From Marinomonas aquimarina (GTDB lineage Bacteria; Pseudomonadota; Gammaproteobacteria; Pseudomonadales; Marinomonadaceae), in the NCBI RefSeq assembly GCF_900089755.1, contig NZ_FLOC01000001.1:62001-126000 (forward strand): a DNA stretch of 64,000 nucleotides. The letters are read 5' to 3'. Below, piece by piece: positions 1 to 9,086 of the stretch. The notes under the pieces were generated by a model. The model ran no database searches. It saw nothing but the letters and a program-made list of their open reading frames with translations, and was not told the DNA's origin. A program made the translations under genes and the position numbers. How positions within the stretch are numbered: position 1 is the first letter of the stretch; the number at the start of each line of letters is the position of its first letter.

Positions 1-65
1 TTGCTTTGCTTAAAGGCGAAGATCACAACCAACCTATCGCTCGTATCGGTAAAGCTAAGCGTTAA
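1..65 (+). CDS. rplY: 50S ribosomal protein L25/Ctc, C-terminal end only
   Basis: Only the last 20 codons are in the window, read in the frame beginning at base 3 and ending with TAA at 63-65. The peptide contains GEDHNQPIARIG and ends in a basic GKAKR tail, which fits the end of the long (TL5/Ctc-type) L25 that binds 5S rRNA. The position 16 bases before pth is the usual gammaproteobacterial order (rplY-pth-ychF) and is the stronger argument. Identity is inferred from a short fragment plus synteny. Confidence 0.78.
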   Translation, partial: ALLKGEDHNQPIARIGKAKR

Positions 66-81
66 TCATTGAGGCAAGTCT

Positions 82-666
82 GTGGCAGGTTTTAGATTAC
101 TCGTTGGCTTGGGCAACCCAGGTGCTGAATATGAAGATACCCGCCACAATGCTGGCGCACAATGGATAGAAGCACTGGCTCGTATGAGCCAGTGTTCTCT
201 TCGCTCTGAAAAGAAATTTTTCGGACAATTCGGAAAAGTTTTTATAGGTGGGCAGGAATGCTATTTACTGATTCCTACGACCTATATGAATTTAAGTGGC
301 AAGGCCGTTCAAGCCGTTTGCCAGTTCTACAAAATCTCTCCCCAAGAAGTTCTTGTCGTGCACGACGAGCTAGATATCGCCCCAGGTACCATTAAGCTGA
401 AGAAAGGCGGTGGTCATGGCGGTCATAATGGCCTCAAAGACATCATCAGCAAACTCGGTAATAACCGTGATTTTGGTCGTGTACGCATCGGTATTGGACA
501 TCCAGGGCATGCTAGCCAAGTGGCCAGCTATGTTTTGAAAAAAGCCCCTAGCGATGAATACCAAAAAATCGAACAAACCATTGATGAGTCGTTACGTTAT
601 CACCAAGACATTGTCGCGGACAATTGGAATAGTGTCATGAACCATCTTCATAGTTTCAAAGCATAA
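82..666 (+). CDS. pth: Peptidyl-tRNA hydrolase
   Basis: Cytoplasmic esterase that releases the peptide from prematurely dissociated peptidyl-tRNA so the tRNA can be reused. The 194-residue protein has the usual family length and signatures: LVGLGNPG near residue 7, the DTRHNAG segment with the catalytic His, the TYMNLSG motif near residue 67, and HDELD plus the GGGHGGHNG loop in the middle. The start is GTG at 82, preceded by a GAGG ribosome-binding site. It sits between rplY and ychF, 24 bases before ychF, and probably shares their transcript. Confidence 0.97.
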   Translation: MAGFRLLVGLGNPGAEYEDTRHNAGAQWIEALARMSQCSLRSEKKFFGQFGKVFIGGQECYLLIPTTYMNLSGKAVQAVCQFYKISPQEVLVVHDELDIAPGTIKLKKGGGHGGHNGLKDIISKLGNNRDFGRVRIGIGHPGHASQVASYVLKKAPSDEYQKIEQTIDESLRYHQDIVADNWNSVMNHLHSFKA

Positions 667-690
667 AACTACCAGCTTTAGGAAATCTTT

Positions 691-1782
691 ATGGGCTTTA
701 ATTGCGGTATCGTCGGCTTACCAAACGTCGGCAAATCAACTCTGTTCAACGCGCTTACCAAAGCCGGCATCGGCGCTGAAAACTTCCCTTTCTGTACCAT
801 TGAGCCAAACGCTGGTGTGGTGCCCATGCCTGACCCACGTCTAGACGCTCTGGCAGAAATCGTAAAACCTGAACGCGTCCTAGCAACAACGATGGAATTC
901 GTTGATATTGCCGGTCTTGTTGAAGGGGCGTCAAAAGGTGAAGGTCTAGGTAACAAATTCCTAGCCAACATTCGTGAAACCGATGCCATTGCGCACGTAG
1001 TACGTTGTTTCGAAGACGACAACGTGATTCACGTTGCTAACCAGGTGAACCCAAAGGCCGACATTGAGGTGATCAACCTTGAGCTGATCTTTGCAGACAT
1101 TGAGTCGATTGATAAGCAAATTCTGCGTACTGCGAAAAACGCTAAGAGCGGCAACAAAGAAGCCATCGCGCACAAAGAGTTCCTAGAGCGCATCAAAGCG
1201 CACCTAGAAGACGGCTTACCAGTTCGCTCTATGGACCTAACAGACGATCAGAAGAAAGCAGTGAAGCAGCTACACCTGCTAACCACTAAGCCAACCATGT
1301 ACATCGCTAACGTTTCAGAAGACGGTTTCGAGAACAACCCTCACCTAGACGTAGTACGCGAAATCGCTGAAGCGGAAGGTGCCATGGTAGTACCTATCTG
1401 CAACCAACTAGAAGCCGAAATTTCTGAGCTTGATGCCGAAGAAATGCAAGACTTCCTAGACGAAATGGGTATGGAAGAGCCGGGCCTTGATCGCGTTATC
1501 CGCGCAGGCTACGAGCTACTAGGCCTTCAGACCTACTTCACAGCTGGCGTTAAAGAAGTTCGCGCATGGACCGTTAAGCAAGGCGCAACCGGCCCACAAG
1601 CCGCTGGTGTGATCCACACAGACTTCGAAAAAGGCTTTATCCGTGCGGAAGTGGTCGCATACAACGACTTCATCCAGTACAAAGGCGAAAACGGTGCCAA
1701 AGAAGCCGGTAAATGGCGTTTAGAAGGCAAAGACTACATCGTCAAAGACGGCGATGTGATGCACTTCCGCTTTAATGTTTAA
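691..1782 (+). CDS. ychF: Redox-regulated ribosome-binding ATPase YchF (OLA1 family)
   Basis: Obg-related P-loop NTPase that prefers ATP, binds ribosomes and has been linked to oxidative-stress control in E. coli. The 363-residue protein has the normal length: Walker [13 protein letters not shown] at residues 9-20, the switch segment [21 protein letters not shown] as the Walker B/G3 region, and a C-terminal TGS domain running from about residue 280 ([12 protein letters not shown]) to the MHFRFNV end. An ATG with GGAAATC upstream sets the start. It closes the rplY-pth-ychF unit; no clear hairpin terminator follows before the tRNA promoter. Confidence 0.97.
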   Translation: MGFNCGIVGLPNVGKSTLFNALTKAGIGAENFPFCTIEPNAGVVPMPDPRLDALAEIVKPERVLATTMEFVDIAGLVEGASKGEGLGNKFLANIRETDAIAHVVRCFEDDNVIHVANQVNPKADIEVINLELIFADIESIDKQILRTAKNAKSGNKEAIAHKEFLERIKAHLEDGLPVRSMDLTDDQKKAVKQLHLLTTKPTMYIANVSEDGFENNPHLDVVREIAEAEGAMVVPICNQLEAEISELDAEEMQDFLDEMGMEEPGLDRVIRAGYELLGLQTYFTAGVKEVRAWTVKQGATGPQAAGVIHTDFEKGFIRAEVVAYNDFIQYKGENGAKEAGKWRLEGKDYIVKDGDVMHFRFNV

Positions 1783-1799
1783 TTTTTTTATAAAAATCC

Positions 1800-1836
1800 T
1801 TGACCCATGAATGGGTTATATGAATAATATCGCGCC
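1800..1836 (+). promoter_or_regulatory. Likely sigma-70 promoter of the tRNA array
   Basis: TTGACC at 1800-1805 and TAATAT at 1825-1830 are spaced by 19 bases, slightly long. The following CGCGCC (1831-1836) is the GC-rich discriminator typical of stable-RNA promoters under stringent control. Transcription would start near 1837, about 50 bases before the first tRNA. Inferred by eye. Confidence 0.5.
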
Positions 1837-1885
1837 ACAGACACAGCGAAGCATTGTTTCAAAATTGTCTGTGTTGCGAGATTGT

Positions 1886-1960
1886 TGGGGTATAGCCAAG
1901 CGGTAAGGCAACGGGTTTTGATCCCGTCATGCGTTGGTTCGAATCCAGCTACCCCAGCCA
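1886..1960 (+). tRNA. tRNA-Gln(TTG), copy 1
   Basis: 75 bases including an encoded CCA. The anticodon stem ACGGG/CCCGT encloses the TTTTGAT loop with anticodon TTG; the T arm is GTTGG-TTCGAAT-CCAGC. The acceptor TGGGGTA pairs with TACCCCA, apart from the unpaired or weak first base typical of bacterial tRNA-Gln. It closely resembles E. coli glnU/W genes. Confidence 0.97.
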
Positions 1961-1973
1961 CTCTCTTGCAAAA

Positions 1974-2050
1974 GGCTATGTAGCTCAGTTGGTTAGAGCA
2001 CATCACTCATAATGATGGGGTCACTAGTTCGAATCTAGTCATAGCCACCA
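1974..2050 (+). tRNA. tRNA-Met(CAT), elongator, copy 1
   Basis: 77 bases including encoded CCA. Acceptor GGCTATG pairs with CATAGCC; anticodon stem CATCA/TGATG encloses CTCATAA with CAT. The fully paired acceptor excludes initiator tRNA, and the body closely matches E. coli elongator metT/metU rather than tRNA-Ile2, although a CAT anticodon alone cannot exclude the latter. Confidence 0.93.
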
Positions 2051-2062
2051 ATTTTAATGAAT

Positions 2063-2137
2063 TGGGGTATAGCCAAGCGGTAAGGCAACGGGTTTTGATC
2101 CCGTCATGCGTTGGTTCGAATCCAGCTACCCCAGCCA
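2063..2137 (+). tRNA. tRNA-Gln(TTG), copy 2
   Basis: Identical by eye to copy 1 over all 75 bases, with encoded CCA; 12 bases after the first tRNA-Met. Confidence 0.97.
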
Positions 2138-2158
2138 TTAAAATACAATCAAGCTTAA

Positions 2159-2235
2159 GGCTATGTAGCTCAGTTGGTTAGAGCACATCACTCATAATGA
2201 TGGGGTCACTAGTTCGAATCTAGTCATAGCCACCA
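2159..2235 (+). tRNA. tRNA-Met(CAT), elongator, copy 2
   Basis: Identical by eye to the first tRNA-Met over 77 bases; the spacer before it (2138-2158) contains AAGCTTAA, shared with the next unit. Confidence 0.93.
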
Positions 2236-2247
2236 ATTTTGATGAAT

Positions 2248-2322
2248 TGGGGTATAGCCAAGCGGTAAGGCAACGGGTTTTGATCCCGTCATGCGTTGGT
2301 TCGAATCCAGCTACCCCAGCCA
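2248..2322 (+). tRNA. tRNA-Gln(TTG), copy 3
   Basis: Identical by eye to the other Gln copies, with encoded CCA; preceded by a spacer (ATTTTGATGAAT) almost the same as that before copy 2. Confidence 0.97.
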
Positions 2323-2344
2323 TCAAAACACAATTTAAGCTTAA

Positions 2345-2421
2345 GGCTATGTAGCTCAGTTGGTTAGAGCACATCACTCATAATGATGGGGTCACTAGTT
2401 CGAATCTAGTCATAGCCACCA
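2345..2421 (+). tRNA. tRNA-Met(CAT), elongator, copy 3
   Basis: Identical by eye to the other Met copies over 77 bases, with encoded CCA. Confidence 0.93.
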
Positions 2422-2437
2422 CCCTTTTTTGATACGT

Positions 2438-2512
2438 TGGGGTATAGCCAAGCGGTAAGGCAACGGGTTTTGATCCCGTCATGCGTTGGTTCGAATCCAG
2501 CTACCCCAGCCA
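2438..2512 (+). tRNA. tRNA-Gln(TTG), copy 4
   Basis: Identical by eye to the other Gln copies. It ends the array; no strong hairpin terminator is visible between it and the outer-membrane protein gene at 2608. Confidence 0.97.
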
Positions 2513-2607
2513 TCAAAAACTCTCTACTTTCTTTGTTCTCCCCTTAGATTTTACCCCACGCTTCGTTATAATCCGTGAAAATCAAAATCAATATAGGGAT
2601 TCCTTTC

Positions 2608-3261
2608 ATGAAGAAAGCTTTGATTGCCTCAACTCTACTACTTGCTGGCGTGGCACAAGCCGACGTACTTGGCGTAACCGCTGAAGTAGGCCAATTCTCG
2701 CCTGATGCTTCATTCGATGGTCGCATCGATAGCCAGACAGCGAACGTAGACTTCAACGGTGAAGACAACACTTACTACGGCATCGCTTTTGAACACCCAG
2801 TACCACTGATTCCAAACGTTCGTCTGCAGAACTCGACACTAGAGGGCTACAGCAACGATGTGGACATGAAGATCGACAGCACCGATTACACGCTTTACTA
2901 CGAAATTTTAGACGGCTTAGCTTGGCTGGACCTAGATGTAGGCATCTCGATTCGCGATCTTGATTTGGATGCACGTGTTGGCACGTCTTCAGACTCTGAA
3001 AGCGTTGTGCTACCAACAGGCTACCTATCGGCTTACTTCACTATCCCTACCCTGCCAATCCAATTTGGCGGCGAAGTTAAAACCATCTCCGCAGGCGACT
3101 CAAGCATCACGGACACGACCTTTAAGATCAAATACCAATCGCCATTTATCCTAGGCGTAGAGGGCGGTTACCGCAATGCTAACTTTGATATTGACGAAGG
3201 CAGCATCGACTCTGAGCTAGAGTTTGACGGTTTCTTTGTCGGTGTGTTTGCTGACTTCTAA
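2608..3261 (+). CDS. Outer-membrane beta-barrel protein, TIGR04219-like
   Basis: A 217-residue exported protein of unknown function. Residues 1-19 form a signal peptide (MKKALIASTLLLAGVAQA, cleavage before DVLGV). The mature part alternates hydrophobic and polar residues as in amphipathic beta strands, has an HPVPLIPNVRL segment near residue 60, and ends in FVGVFADF with the terminal Phe recognised by the BAM complex. This pattern recalls the TIGR04219 family of small barrels. The ATG at 2608 is preferred over an upstream in-frame start at 2575 because AGGGA lies 8 bases before it and the signal peptide begins there. Confidence 0.8.
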   Translation: MKKALIASTLLLAGVAQADVLGVTAEVGQFSPDASFDGRIDSQTANVDFNGEDNTYYGIAFEHPVPLIPNVRLQNSTLEGYSNDVDMKIDSTDYTLYYEILDGLAWLDLDVGISIRDLDLDARVGTSSDSESVVLPTGYLSAYFTIPTLPIQFGGEVKTISAGDSSITDTTFKIKYQSPFILGVEGGYRNANFDIDEGSIDSELEFDGFFVGVFADF

Positions 3262-3294
3262 TCAGCCACACTCTAGAGTGATAGCAAGCACCAT

Positions 3295-3326
3295 AAAAAA
3301 AGCCAGCTGATTAGCTGGCTTTTTTG
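3295..3326. terminator. Bidirectional rho-independent terminator
   Basis: Stem AGCCAGCT/AGCTGGCT (3301-3308 and 3313-3320) with loop GATT, flanked by an A run on the left and a T run on the right. It serves the outer-membrane protein gene on the plus strand and clpB on the minus strand. Confidence 0.92.
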
Positions 3327-3346
3327 CGTTTGAGCGGCCTCGCGTC

Positions 3347-5950
3347 TTAGGAGGCTTGCTGCGCTTCAGGTAAGGCTGCGAACGTCATACCTTGCTCGTT
3401 AACATCGACCTGAATCAGATCGCCTGCGACAAACTTGCCACCGAGCAACTCATTCGCCAATGGGTTCTCAATCCACTGCTGGATCGCTCGCTTCAATGGA
3501 CGGGCACCGTAAACAGGGTCGTAACCCACCTCAGCCAAGCGCTCCATCGCTGCTTCACTCAGATTAATCGACATGCCCATTTCCGTTAAGCGATCATTTA
3601 GATGTGCTAACTGGATCTTAGCAATGCCTTTGATCTGAGACTGCATTAATGGGTGGAACACCACGGTCTCATCGATACGGTTGATAAACTCAGGACGGAA
3701 GTGTGTGCCCACAACCTCCATGACCTTGTTCTTAATCGCTTCGTATTCGTCGTTACTGCGATACTCTTGGATCATGTCCGAACCAAGGTTCGAGGTCATC
3801 ACCACTACTGTATTACGAAAATCGACGGTACGGCCCTGACCATCCGTTAAACGGCCATCGTCCAACACCTGCAACAAGATGTTAAACACATCTGGATGGG
3901 CTTTCTCTACCTCGTCTAGCAGCAATACCGAATAAGGTCGACGACGTACGGCTTCGGTTAGATAACCGCCCTCTTCGTAGCCCACATAGCCTGGAGGCGC
4001 ACCAATCAAACGCGCCACAGAGTGTTTCTCCATAAACTCGGACATATCCACTCGCACCATGGCTTGCTCGGTATCAAATAAGAACTTGGCCAAGGATTTA
4101 CAAAGCTCGGTTTTACCCACCCCGGTTGGGCCTAAAAATAGGAAGGAACCATTCGGACGATTCGGATCTGCCAAACCAGAGCGCGATCGACGTACCGCAT
4201 TGGACACTGCAGTCACCGCTTCATCTTGACCAATCACCGATTCATGCAACGCATCTTCCATACGCAGTAATTTATCGCGCTCACCTTCAAGCATTTTGTC
4301 TACCGGAATACCGGTCCAACGAGACACGACCGTAGCGATCTCTTCTTCGGTGACACGGTTCTTAAGCAGCTGCGTTTGCGCCTCGCTTTCCTCCGCTTGA
4401 GCGGCTTTCTCAATCTCCGCTTCCAGCATTGGAATGACACCATACTGAAGCTCAGACATCTTCGCTAAGTTGCCTTGACGACGGGCCTCTTCCATTTCAT
4501 GACGCACCCCTTCAAGCTCTTCTTTGAGCTTCTGGGCCCCCTGTAGGGCTGCCTTCTCGGCATTCCAGATTTCTTCAAGATCAGAAAACTGTTTCTCTAG
4601 CGCCTCAATGTCATCTTCAAGCTCAGTCAAGCGCTGTTTGGAAGCTTTGTCTTTCTCTTTCTTCAGCGCTTCTTGCTCAATCTTAAGCTGGATCAGGCGG
4701 CGCTCTAAGCGGTCCATCTCCTCAGGCTTAGAGTCCATCTCCATACGGATACGGCTGGCCGCCTCATCGATTAAGTCGATGGCTTTATCCGGCAACTGAC
4801 GATCGGTAATGTAACGCTGAGACAGTTTCGCTGCGGCGATGATCGCCGAGTCGGTGATATCGACACCGTGGTGCACCTCATAGCGCTCTTTCAAACCACG
4901 TAAGATGGCGATCGAATCCAATACGCTCGGCTCTTCGACCAAGACTTTTTGGAAACGACGCTCCAACGCTGCGTCTTTCTCGATGTACTGACGGTATTCA
5001 TCCAAGGTCGTCGCGCCGACACAGTGCAGCTCACCACGGGCCAGAGCAGGCTTTAGCATATTACCGGCGTCCATGGAGCCTTCCGACTTACCAGCACCGA
5101 CCATGGTGTGGATCTCATCAATAAAGAGAATGATCTGGCCCTCTTGCTTGGCCAGCTCATTCAAGACACTTTTTAAACGCTCCTCAAACTCACCACGGTA
5201 TTTGGCACCGGCAATCAAGGCCCCCATATCCAAAGACAGCACACGCTTGTTCTTCAGACCTTCAGGCACTTCACCATTGATAATACGTTGCGCTAGGCCC
5301 TCAACAATGGCGGTCTTACCGACACCGGGCTCACCAATTAGCACAGGGTTGTTCTTGCGGCGACGCTGCAACACTTGAATAGTACGACGGATTTCATCGT
5401 CACGGCCAATCACTGGGTCCAAGCGCCCTTCGGCCGCACGCGCTGTTAAGTCCACGGTAAACTTATCTAACGACTGACGACTCTCTTCGGCATTAGGATC
5501 GTTCACCGTCTCGCCACCACGCACAGAATCAATCACAGCAGCAATGTCGGCTTTGGTCACCCCCGTGGCTTTCAAGGCTTTGGCGACATCGTCCTTACCA
5601 TCGAACATGGCCAACAGCAGCAACTCAGAGGAAATGTACTGGTCTTTACGCTTTTGCGCTTCTTTATCGGCAAGGTTTAGCAAGCGACCTAACTCCGGTG
5701 ACATTTGCACATTGCCATCGTGATTGGTCACTTTCGGCATACGGTCTAAGATACTCCCCAGCTCCTCACGGAACTTCGCCATCTGAACGCCAGCCTGCTG
5801 TAGAATCGGACGCACACCGCCACCTTGCTGATCCAGCAAAGCCATTAATACGTGCACCGCTTCGATATAGTTGTGATCTTGCCCTAGCGCCACAGATTGG
5901 GCGTCTGACAGAGCAATTTGTAATTTACTGGTTAATCGATCAATTCGCAT
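3347..5950 (-). CDS. clpB: Chaperone ClpB (Hsp100 disaggregase)
   Basis: AAA+ disaggregase that works with DnaK to pull proteins out of aggregates in the cytoplasm. The 867 residues are full length: N-terminal Clp repeat domain (1-145), first nucleotide-binding domain with Walker [10 protein letters not shown] near residue 205, a long coiled-coil middle domain (about 405-525) rich in Lys/Glu, and the second nucleotide-binding domain with GPTGVGKTE near 610. It lacks the IGF/L loop of ClpA/ClpX, as expected for a disaggregase without a protease partner. GGAGGT lies just before the ATG at 5950, and a heat-shock-like promoter lies upstream. Confidence 0.98.
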   Translation of the reverse strand: MRIDRLTSKLQIALSDAQSVALGQDHNYIEAVHVLMALLDQQGGGVRPILQQAGVQMAKFREELGSILDRMPKVTNHDGNVQMSPELGRLLNLADKEAQKRKDQYISSELLLLAMFDGKDDVAKALKATGVTKADIAAVIDSVRGGETVNDPNAEESRQSLDKFTVDLTARAAEGRLDPVIGRDDEIRRTIQVLQRRRKNNPVLIGEPGVGKTAIVEGLAQRIINGEVPEGLKNKRVLSLDMGALIAGAKYRGEFEERLKSVLNELAKQEGQIILFIDEIHTMVGAGKSEGSMDAGNMLKPALARGELHCVGATTLDEYRQYIEKDAALERRFQKVLVEEPSVLDSIAILRGLKERYEVHHGVDITDSAIIAAAKLSQRYITDRQLPDKAIDLIDEAASRIRMEMDSKPEEMDRLERRLIQLKIEQEALKKEKDKASKQRLTELEDDIEALEKQFSDLEEIWNAEKAALQGAQKLKEELEGVRHEMEEARRQGNLAKMSELQYGVIPMLEAEIEKAAQAEESEAQTQLLKNRVTEEEIATVVSRWTGIPVDKMLEGERDKLLRMEDALHESVIGQDEAVTAVSNAVRRSRSGLADPNRPNGSFLFLGPTGVGKTELCKSLAKFLFDTEQAMVRVDMSEFMEKHSVARLIGAPPGYVGYEEGGYLTEAVRRRPYSVLLLDEVEKAHPDVFNILLQVLDDGRLTDGQGRTVDFRNTVVVMTSNLGSDMIQEYRSNDEYEAIKNKVMEVVGTHFRPEFINRIDETVVFHPLMQSQIKGIAKIQLAHLNDRLTEMGMSINLSEAAMERLAEVGYDPVYGARPLKRAIQQWIENPLANELLGGKFVAGDLIQVDVNEQGMTFAALPEAQQAS

Positions 5951-5994
5951 ACTGACCTCCGATGAATCGATAACAAAATTGAGCTTCTACATGC

Positions 5995-6024
5995 TTTATA
6001 GGAGCACTCTTCTGCTTTTCAATG
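5995..6024 (-). promoter_or_regulatory. Possible sigma-32 (RpoH) promoter of clpB
   Basis: On the minus strand, CATTGAAA (6017-6024) and CTCCTATAAA (5995-6004) resemble the -35 CTTGAAA and -10 CCCCATNT elements of heat-shock promoters, with a spacer near the usual length. The match is partial, but the position fits a clpB transcript starting roughly 40 bases before the gene. Confidence 0.45.
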
Positions 6025-6050
6025 GTTGACTGTCATTTTTTTGACACCCA

Positions 6051-6794
6051 TCACTTTTCCATCCATATCAACGTCGCCATGCGTCCTGTCACGCCATCAC
6101 GGCGATAGGAGTAAAAACGCTCTTGATCGCTAAAAGTACAAAAATCACCACCGTAGACCTGTGTACAGCCAAGCGCCGCCAAGCGCTGTTGCGCTAGCAA
6201 GTACAGGTTACCTAGCCATTTATCAGCATTGGAAGAAGGCTTAAATGCTTGCTCCGCTTGAGTATCGGCCACCATAAAGGCTTCACACACTTCCGCGCCC
6301 ACCTCAAAAGCCTCAGGTCCGATCGCAGGCCCCAACCACACCAAGACTTCAGCAGGGTTAGGAAAGGTTTCTAGGGTAGCCTCTAAAACCCCATCACATA
6401 GGCCACGCCAGCCAGCATGAGCCGCTGCGACTTGAGTCCCCTTAGCGTCGGTGAAAATCGCTGGCAAGCAGTCTGCCGTTAATACCGCACACACCGTATT
6501 GGGCTGCGTGGTGTAAGACGCATCTGCTGTACGATCTTGCGCGCAGCTAGGCAGCTCAAGGGCAATATTCGAGTGCACTTGATTAAGCCACTGAACCTCA
6601 CCAGAAAAACCCGCTAAGCGCTGCAATTCTGCGCGGTTTGCCTGCACACTCTCAGGTAAGTCCCCCACGTGGGCACCTAAATTTAGGCCTTGGTAAGGCG
6701 CCTCACTAACACCGCCGAAGCGTGTACTAACACACGCCCTGATCTGCTTTGGTGCTGGCCAATCGGGAATGATCAGTTGCTCTGCTGTTGCCAT
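6051..6794 (-). CDS. pgeF: Multicopper polyphenol oxidase family protein YfiH/PgeF
   Basis: DUF152/YfiH family. Members have been reported as laccase-like oxidases, purine nucleoside phosphorylases and, in E. coli (PgeF), a peptidoglycan editing factor that prevents misincorporation of L-Ser; the role here is inferred from E. coli. Visible signatures are STRFGGVS, LNLGAHVGD, LNQVHS with the metal-binding His, TADCLPAIF and AAHAGWRGL. The ATG at 6794 aligns with E. coli YfiH (start a few residues before LIVPQW); an alternative ATG at 6809 adds five residues, and neither has a good ribosome-binding site. It follows rluD, as in many gammaproteobacteria, but a terminator separates them. Confidence 0.9.
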   Translation of the reverse strand: MATAEQLIIPDWPAPKQIRACVSTRFGGVSEAPYQGLNLGAHVGDLPESVQANRAELQRLAGFSGEVQWLNQVHSNIALELPSCAQDRTADASYTTQPNTVCAVLTADCLPAIFTDAKGTQVAAAHAGWRGLCDGVLEATLETFPNPAEVLVWLGPAIGPEAFEVGAEVCEAFMVADTQAEQAFKPSSNADKWLGNLYLLAQQRLAALGCTQVYGGDFCTFSDQERFYSYRRDGVTGRMATLIWMEK

Positions 6795-6824
6795 ACTGCA
6801 TACGTCCATCTAAAAAGTTCAGCT

Positions 6825-6855
6825 AAGAAAAAGGCAGCTTAGCGCTGCCTTTTTA
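6825..6855 (-). terminator. Terminator between rluD and pgeF
   Basis: Perfect 8-bp stem AAGGCAGC/GCTGCCTT (6831-6838 and 6844-6851) with a 5-base loop. On the minus strand it is followed by a T tract (complement of 6825-6830), so it should reduce read-through from rluD into pgeF. Confidence 0.85.
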
Positions 6856-6865
6856 TTCAATCACA

Positions 6866-7843
6866 TTACATATATTGGTTCTGGCCGCCGTTTTTCAAAT
6901 CGGCTTCTAACACTTCTATCAGTGCCAACATATCGTCAGGAAGCTCCACTTCCCACTCCATCCACTCACCTGTCGCTGGGTGAGACAACTCCAGCTTCTT
7001 GGCATGCAGCGCTTGGCGACGGAAATCACGCAGCGCATCTTGTAGCTCAGGCGAACAACCCTTTGGCATTTTCAAACGACCAGCGTATTGGGGATCCCCC
7101 ACCAACGGATACTGAATATGTGCCATGTGCACACGGATCTGGTGGGTACGACCTGTTTCTAGCTTCAAACGAATGTGGGTATGGTTGTTGTAGCGCTTGA
7201 TCAAACGGTAGTGAGTGATCGCCTCTTTACCATGCACTGGCTCAACAGCCATCTTCTGACGATTATGTGGGTGACGACCGATCGGCTCATCCACCACACC
7301 ACCGCCAGTCATCGCACCAATGGCAATGGCCTCGTATTCACGTCCCATACTACGGTCCTGTAGCTGAGCGACTAGGTCGGTCTGGGCTTGCAGTGTCTTG
7401 GCCACCACCATTAAGCCAGTGGTCTCCTTGTCTAGTCGGTGCACAATCCCCGCGCGCGGCACCAAAGCCGTTTCTGGGGCATGGTGCAAAATAGCATTCA
7501 ATAGAGTGCCATCATGGTGACCCGCTGCTGGGTGCACAACCAAACCTGCAGGCTTATTAATGATAAGGATATCTTCGTCTTCGTAGACAATGTCCAACGG
7601 GATTTCCTGAGCATCATGGGCGGCTTGCTCTTCCAATTCCACGTCTAATGTGATTGTCTCACCACCAAAGAGTTTTTCTTTAGGCTTGGTCTGTTTACCA
7701 TCCACCAGTAGCACGCCCTCTTTGATCCAACTCTGGATTCGAGAACGTGAGTAATCTGAAAATAATTCGGTAGCAATTTGATCAAATCGCTGACCTGAGA
7801 AATCCAATGAAACTTGGGCTTCTTTTACTATGCGCTCTGCCAT
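6866..7843 (-). CDS. rluD: 23S rRNA pseudouridine synthase RluD
   Basis: Makes pseudouridines at positions 1911, 1915 and 1917 (E. coli numbering) in helix 69 of 23S rRNA. The 325-residue protein has an N-terminal S4 RNA-binding domain (about 15-75) and the RluA-family catalytic domain with HRLDKETTGLMV near residue 135, where Asp is the nucleophile, plus GRTHQIRVHMAH near 230. Length fits the family. It is transcribed divergently from bamD, an arrangement conserved in E. coli and Pseudomonas, which supports RluD over its paralogues RluA and RluC. Confidence 0.95.
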   Translation of the reverse strand: MAERIVKEAQVSLDFSGQRFDQIATELFSDYSRSRIQSWIKEGVLLVDGKQTKPKEKLFGGETITLDVELEEQAAHDAQEIPLDIVYEDEDILIINKPAGLVVHPAAGHHDGTLLNAILHHAPETALVPRAGIVHRLDKETTGLMVVAKTLQAQTDLVAQLQDRSMGREYEAIAIGAMTGGGVVDEPIGRHPHNRQKMAVEPVHGKEAITHYRLIKRYNNHTHIRLKLETGRTHQIRVHMAHIQYPLVGDPQYAGRLKMPKGCSPELQDALRDFRRQALHAKKLELSHPATGEWMEWEVELPDDMLALIEVLEADLKNGGQNQYM

Positions 7844-7951
7844 ACAATAAACTTTCTATGCTCGATGCTGCGTCATCGCGACGCGAAATATGCCAACCGC
7901 ATAGCAATCTGTTAAAAATGCTATGCCTCGTTTACTAGGGTTGTATTATAC

Positions 7952-8797
7952 ATGGGATTTAATAAGACATTGTCACGATTTCTGACAATTGCAGGCTTTT
8001 ACACCGCTTTGACGGCCTGTTCAAGCAACCAACCAACCGTAGAGCCGGACCTTCCGGAAAAAGAATATTTTCGCATAGCTCAAGAAGCTCTGGAGAATAA
8101 CCTTCCAACGACCGCAGCCGAGCAGTTGAAAGAGCTTGAAACACGCTACCCATTTGGTGAGTACACCATCCCAGCGCGACTGGACTTAATCTACGCGCAA
8201 TTTGAGGCCGGCAACTACGCTGCCGCCCACGCCACAGCGGACCGTTTTATCAAAAACTATCCTGATCATGTGTCAATTGACTACGCCTACTACATGCGTG
8301 GCCTGTCGACTTACCGTGGTGCAGAAACTTTCTTAGGTCGTTATTTAGACCTCAATGCTGCTGAGCGAGATACCGCTGAATTCGACAAAGCTTTTGCTGA
8401 GTTTGCCGACTTCTTACGCCGTTTCCCAGACAGTAACTTTGCTCCCGATGCGAAAGCGCGCATGGTCTACTTGCGTAACTTGATTGCCGAACATGAAATC
8501 AGCATCGCCCATTATTACTTTAAACGTAAAGCCCCTTTGTCTGCGCTACGTCGCGGTCAAGAAGTGGTACAGAGCTACCCTTCAACGCCAGCAGTAGAGG
8601 AAGCTCTAGCCATCACGATTCAAGCGTACATGGACTTAGGCTTGTATGATGAGGCGAAGTTGAATCTATCTGTATTGGCAAACAGTTTCCCTAACAGTGA
8701 ATTCTTGGACAAAGACAAGAAGTTCATCCCGTTTGAACTGCCACGTGAAGCGGATCCAGACCTGCTGTACTGGGTGAGCCTAGGTCTTATCAACTGA
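7952..8797 (+). CDS. bamD: Outer-membrane assembly lipoprotein BamD
   Basis: Essential lipoprotein of the BAM complex that inserts beta-barrel proteins such as the porins in this window. The 281-residue product has a signal peptide with lipobox LTAC (Cys near residue 23), followed by tetratricopeptide-like repeats (EYFRIAQEALENN, AAHATADRFIKNYPD, AFAEFADFLRRFPDS). Length is somewhat above the E. coli 245 residues. It is divergent from rluD and ends in its own terminator. Confidence 0.96.
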   Translation: MGFNKTLSRFLTIAGFYTALTACSSNQPTVEPDLPEKEYFRIAQEALENNLPTTAAEQLKELETRYPFGEYTIPARLDLIYAQFEAGNYAAAHATADRFIKNYPDHVSIDYAYYMRGLSTYRGAETFLGRYLDLNAAERDTAEFDKAFAEFADFLRRFPDSNFAPDAKARMVYLRNLIAEHEISIAHYYFKRKAPLSALRRGQEVVQSYPSTPAVEEALAITIQAYMDLGLYDEAKLNLSVLANSFPNSEFLDKDKKFIPFELPREADPDLLYWVSLGLIN

Positions 8798-8830
8798 TAA
8801 GGCCTGGTCGAGGCCGGTTGACAGACATAA

Positions 8831-8860
8831 AAAAGCCAAGCATATAGCTTGGCTTTTTTT
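8831..8860. terminator. Bidirectional terminator between bamD and a csp gene
   Basis: Stem AAAAGCCAAGC/GCTTGGCTTTT (8831-8841 and 8847-8857) with loop ATATA and a run of seven T. It can stop both the bamD transcript and the converging cold-shock transcript. Confidence 0.93.
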
Positions 8861-8873
8861 CGTTTATGCCAGA

Positions 8874-9086
8874 TCAAACAATCGTGACATTCTCTGCTTG
8901 AGGACCTTTTTGGCCTTGAGTTACTTCAAAGGTAACTTTTTGACCTTCTTGCAAAGTACGGCGACCAGTACCGTTGATTGCACGGTAGTGTACAAACACG
9001 TCTGAACCACTATCGCGCTCAATGAAACCGAAACCTTTCTCGTCGTTAAACCATTTAACGATACCGGATACCAATTGATCTGACAT
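8874..9086 (-). CDS. Cold-shock protein, CspA family (first copy)
   Basis: A 70-residue single-domain RNA/DNA-binding protein that melts RNA structure. RNP1 KGFGFI and RNP2 DVFVHY are intact. The ATG at 9086 is chosen because AGAGG lies 7-8 bases before it and [13 protein letters not shown] is the canonical start; an open frame extends 15 codons further upstream but has no family similarity. Residue [10 protein letters not shown] replaces the more usual FKTL segment seen in the second copy at 15158. A long upstream region is consistent with the extended 5' leaders of csp mRNAs. Confidence 0.95.
   Translation of the reverse strand: MSDQLVSGIVKWFNDEKGFGFIERDSGSDVFVHYRAINGTGRRTLQEGQKVTFEVTQGQKGPQAENVTIV

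Larger units (their letters stand above)
1886..2512 (+). repeat. Tandem Gln-Met tRNA repeat, 3.5 units
   Basis: Units of about 177, 185 and 190 bases, each one tRNA-Gln plus one tRNA-Met, followed by a final tRNA-Gln. The tRNA bodies are identical and the spacers of units 2 and 3 are also near-identical, so the array grew by tandem duplication. Confidence 0.9.

Noticed and set aside
1788-2377. Minus-strand open frames with VAGVAGFEPTHDGIKTRCLTAWLYPN
   Set aside because: They are antisense translations of the tRNA-Gln and tRNA-Met genes; such peptides are a known annotation artefact.
1886-2512. Regular repeats resembling a CRISPR array
   Set aside because: The repeats are intact tRNA genes with cloverleaf pairing and encoded CCA; spacers are short and near-identical rather than unique.
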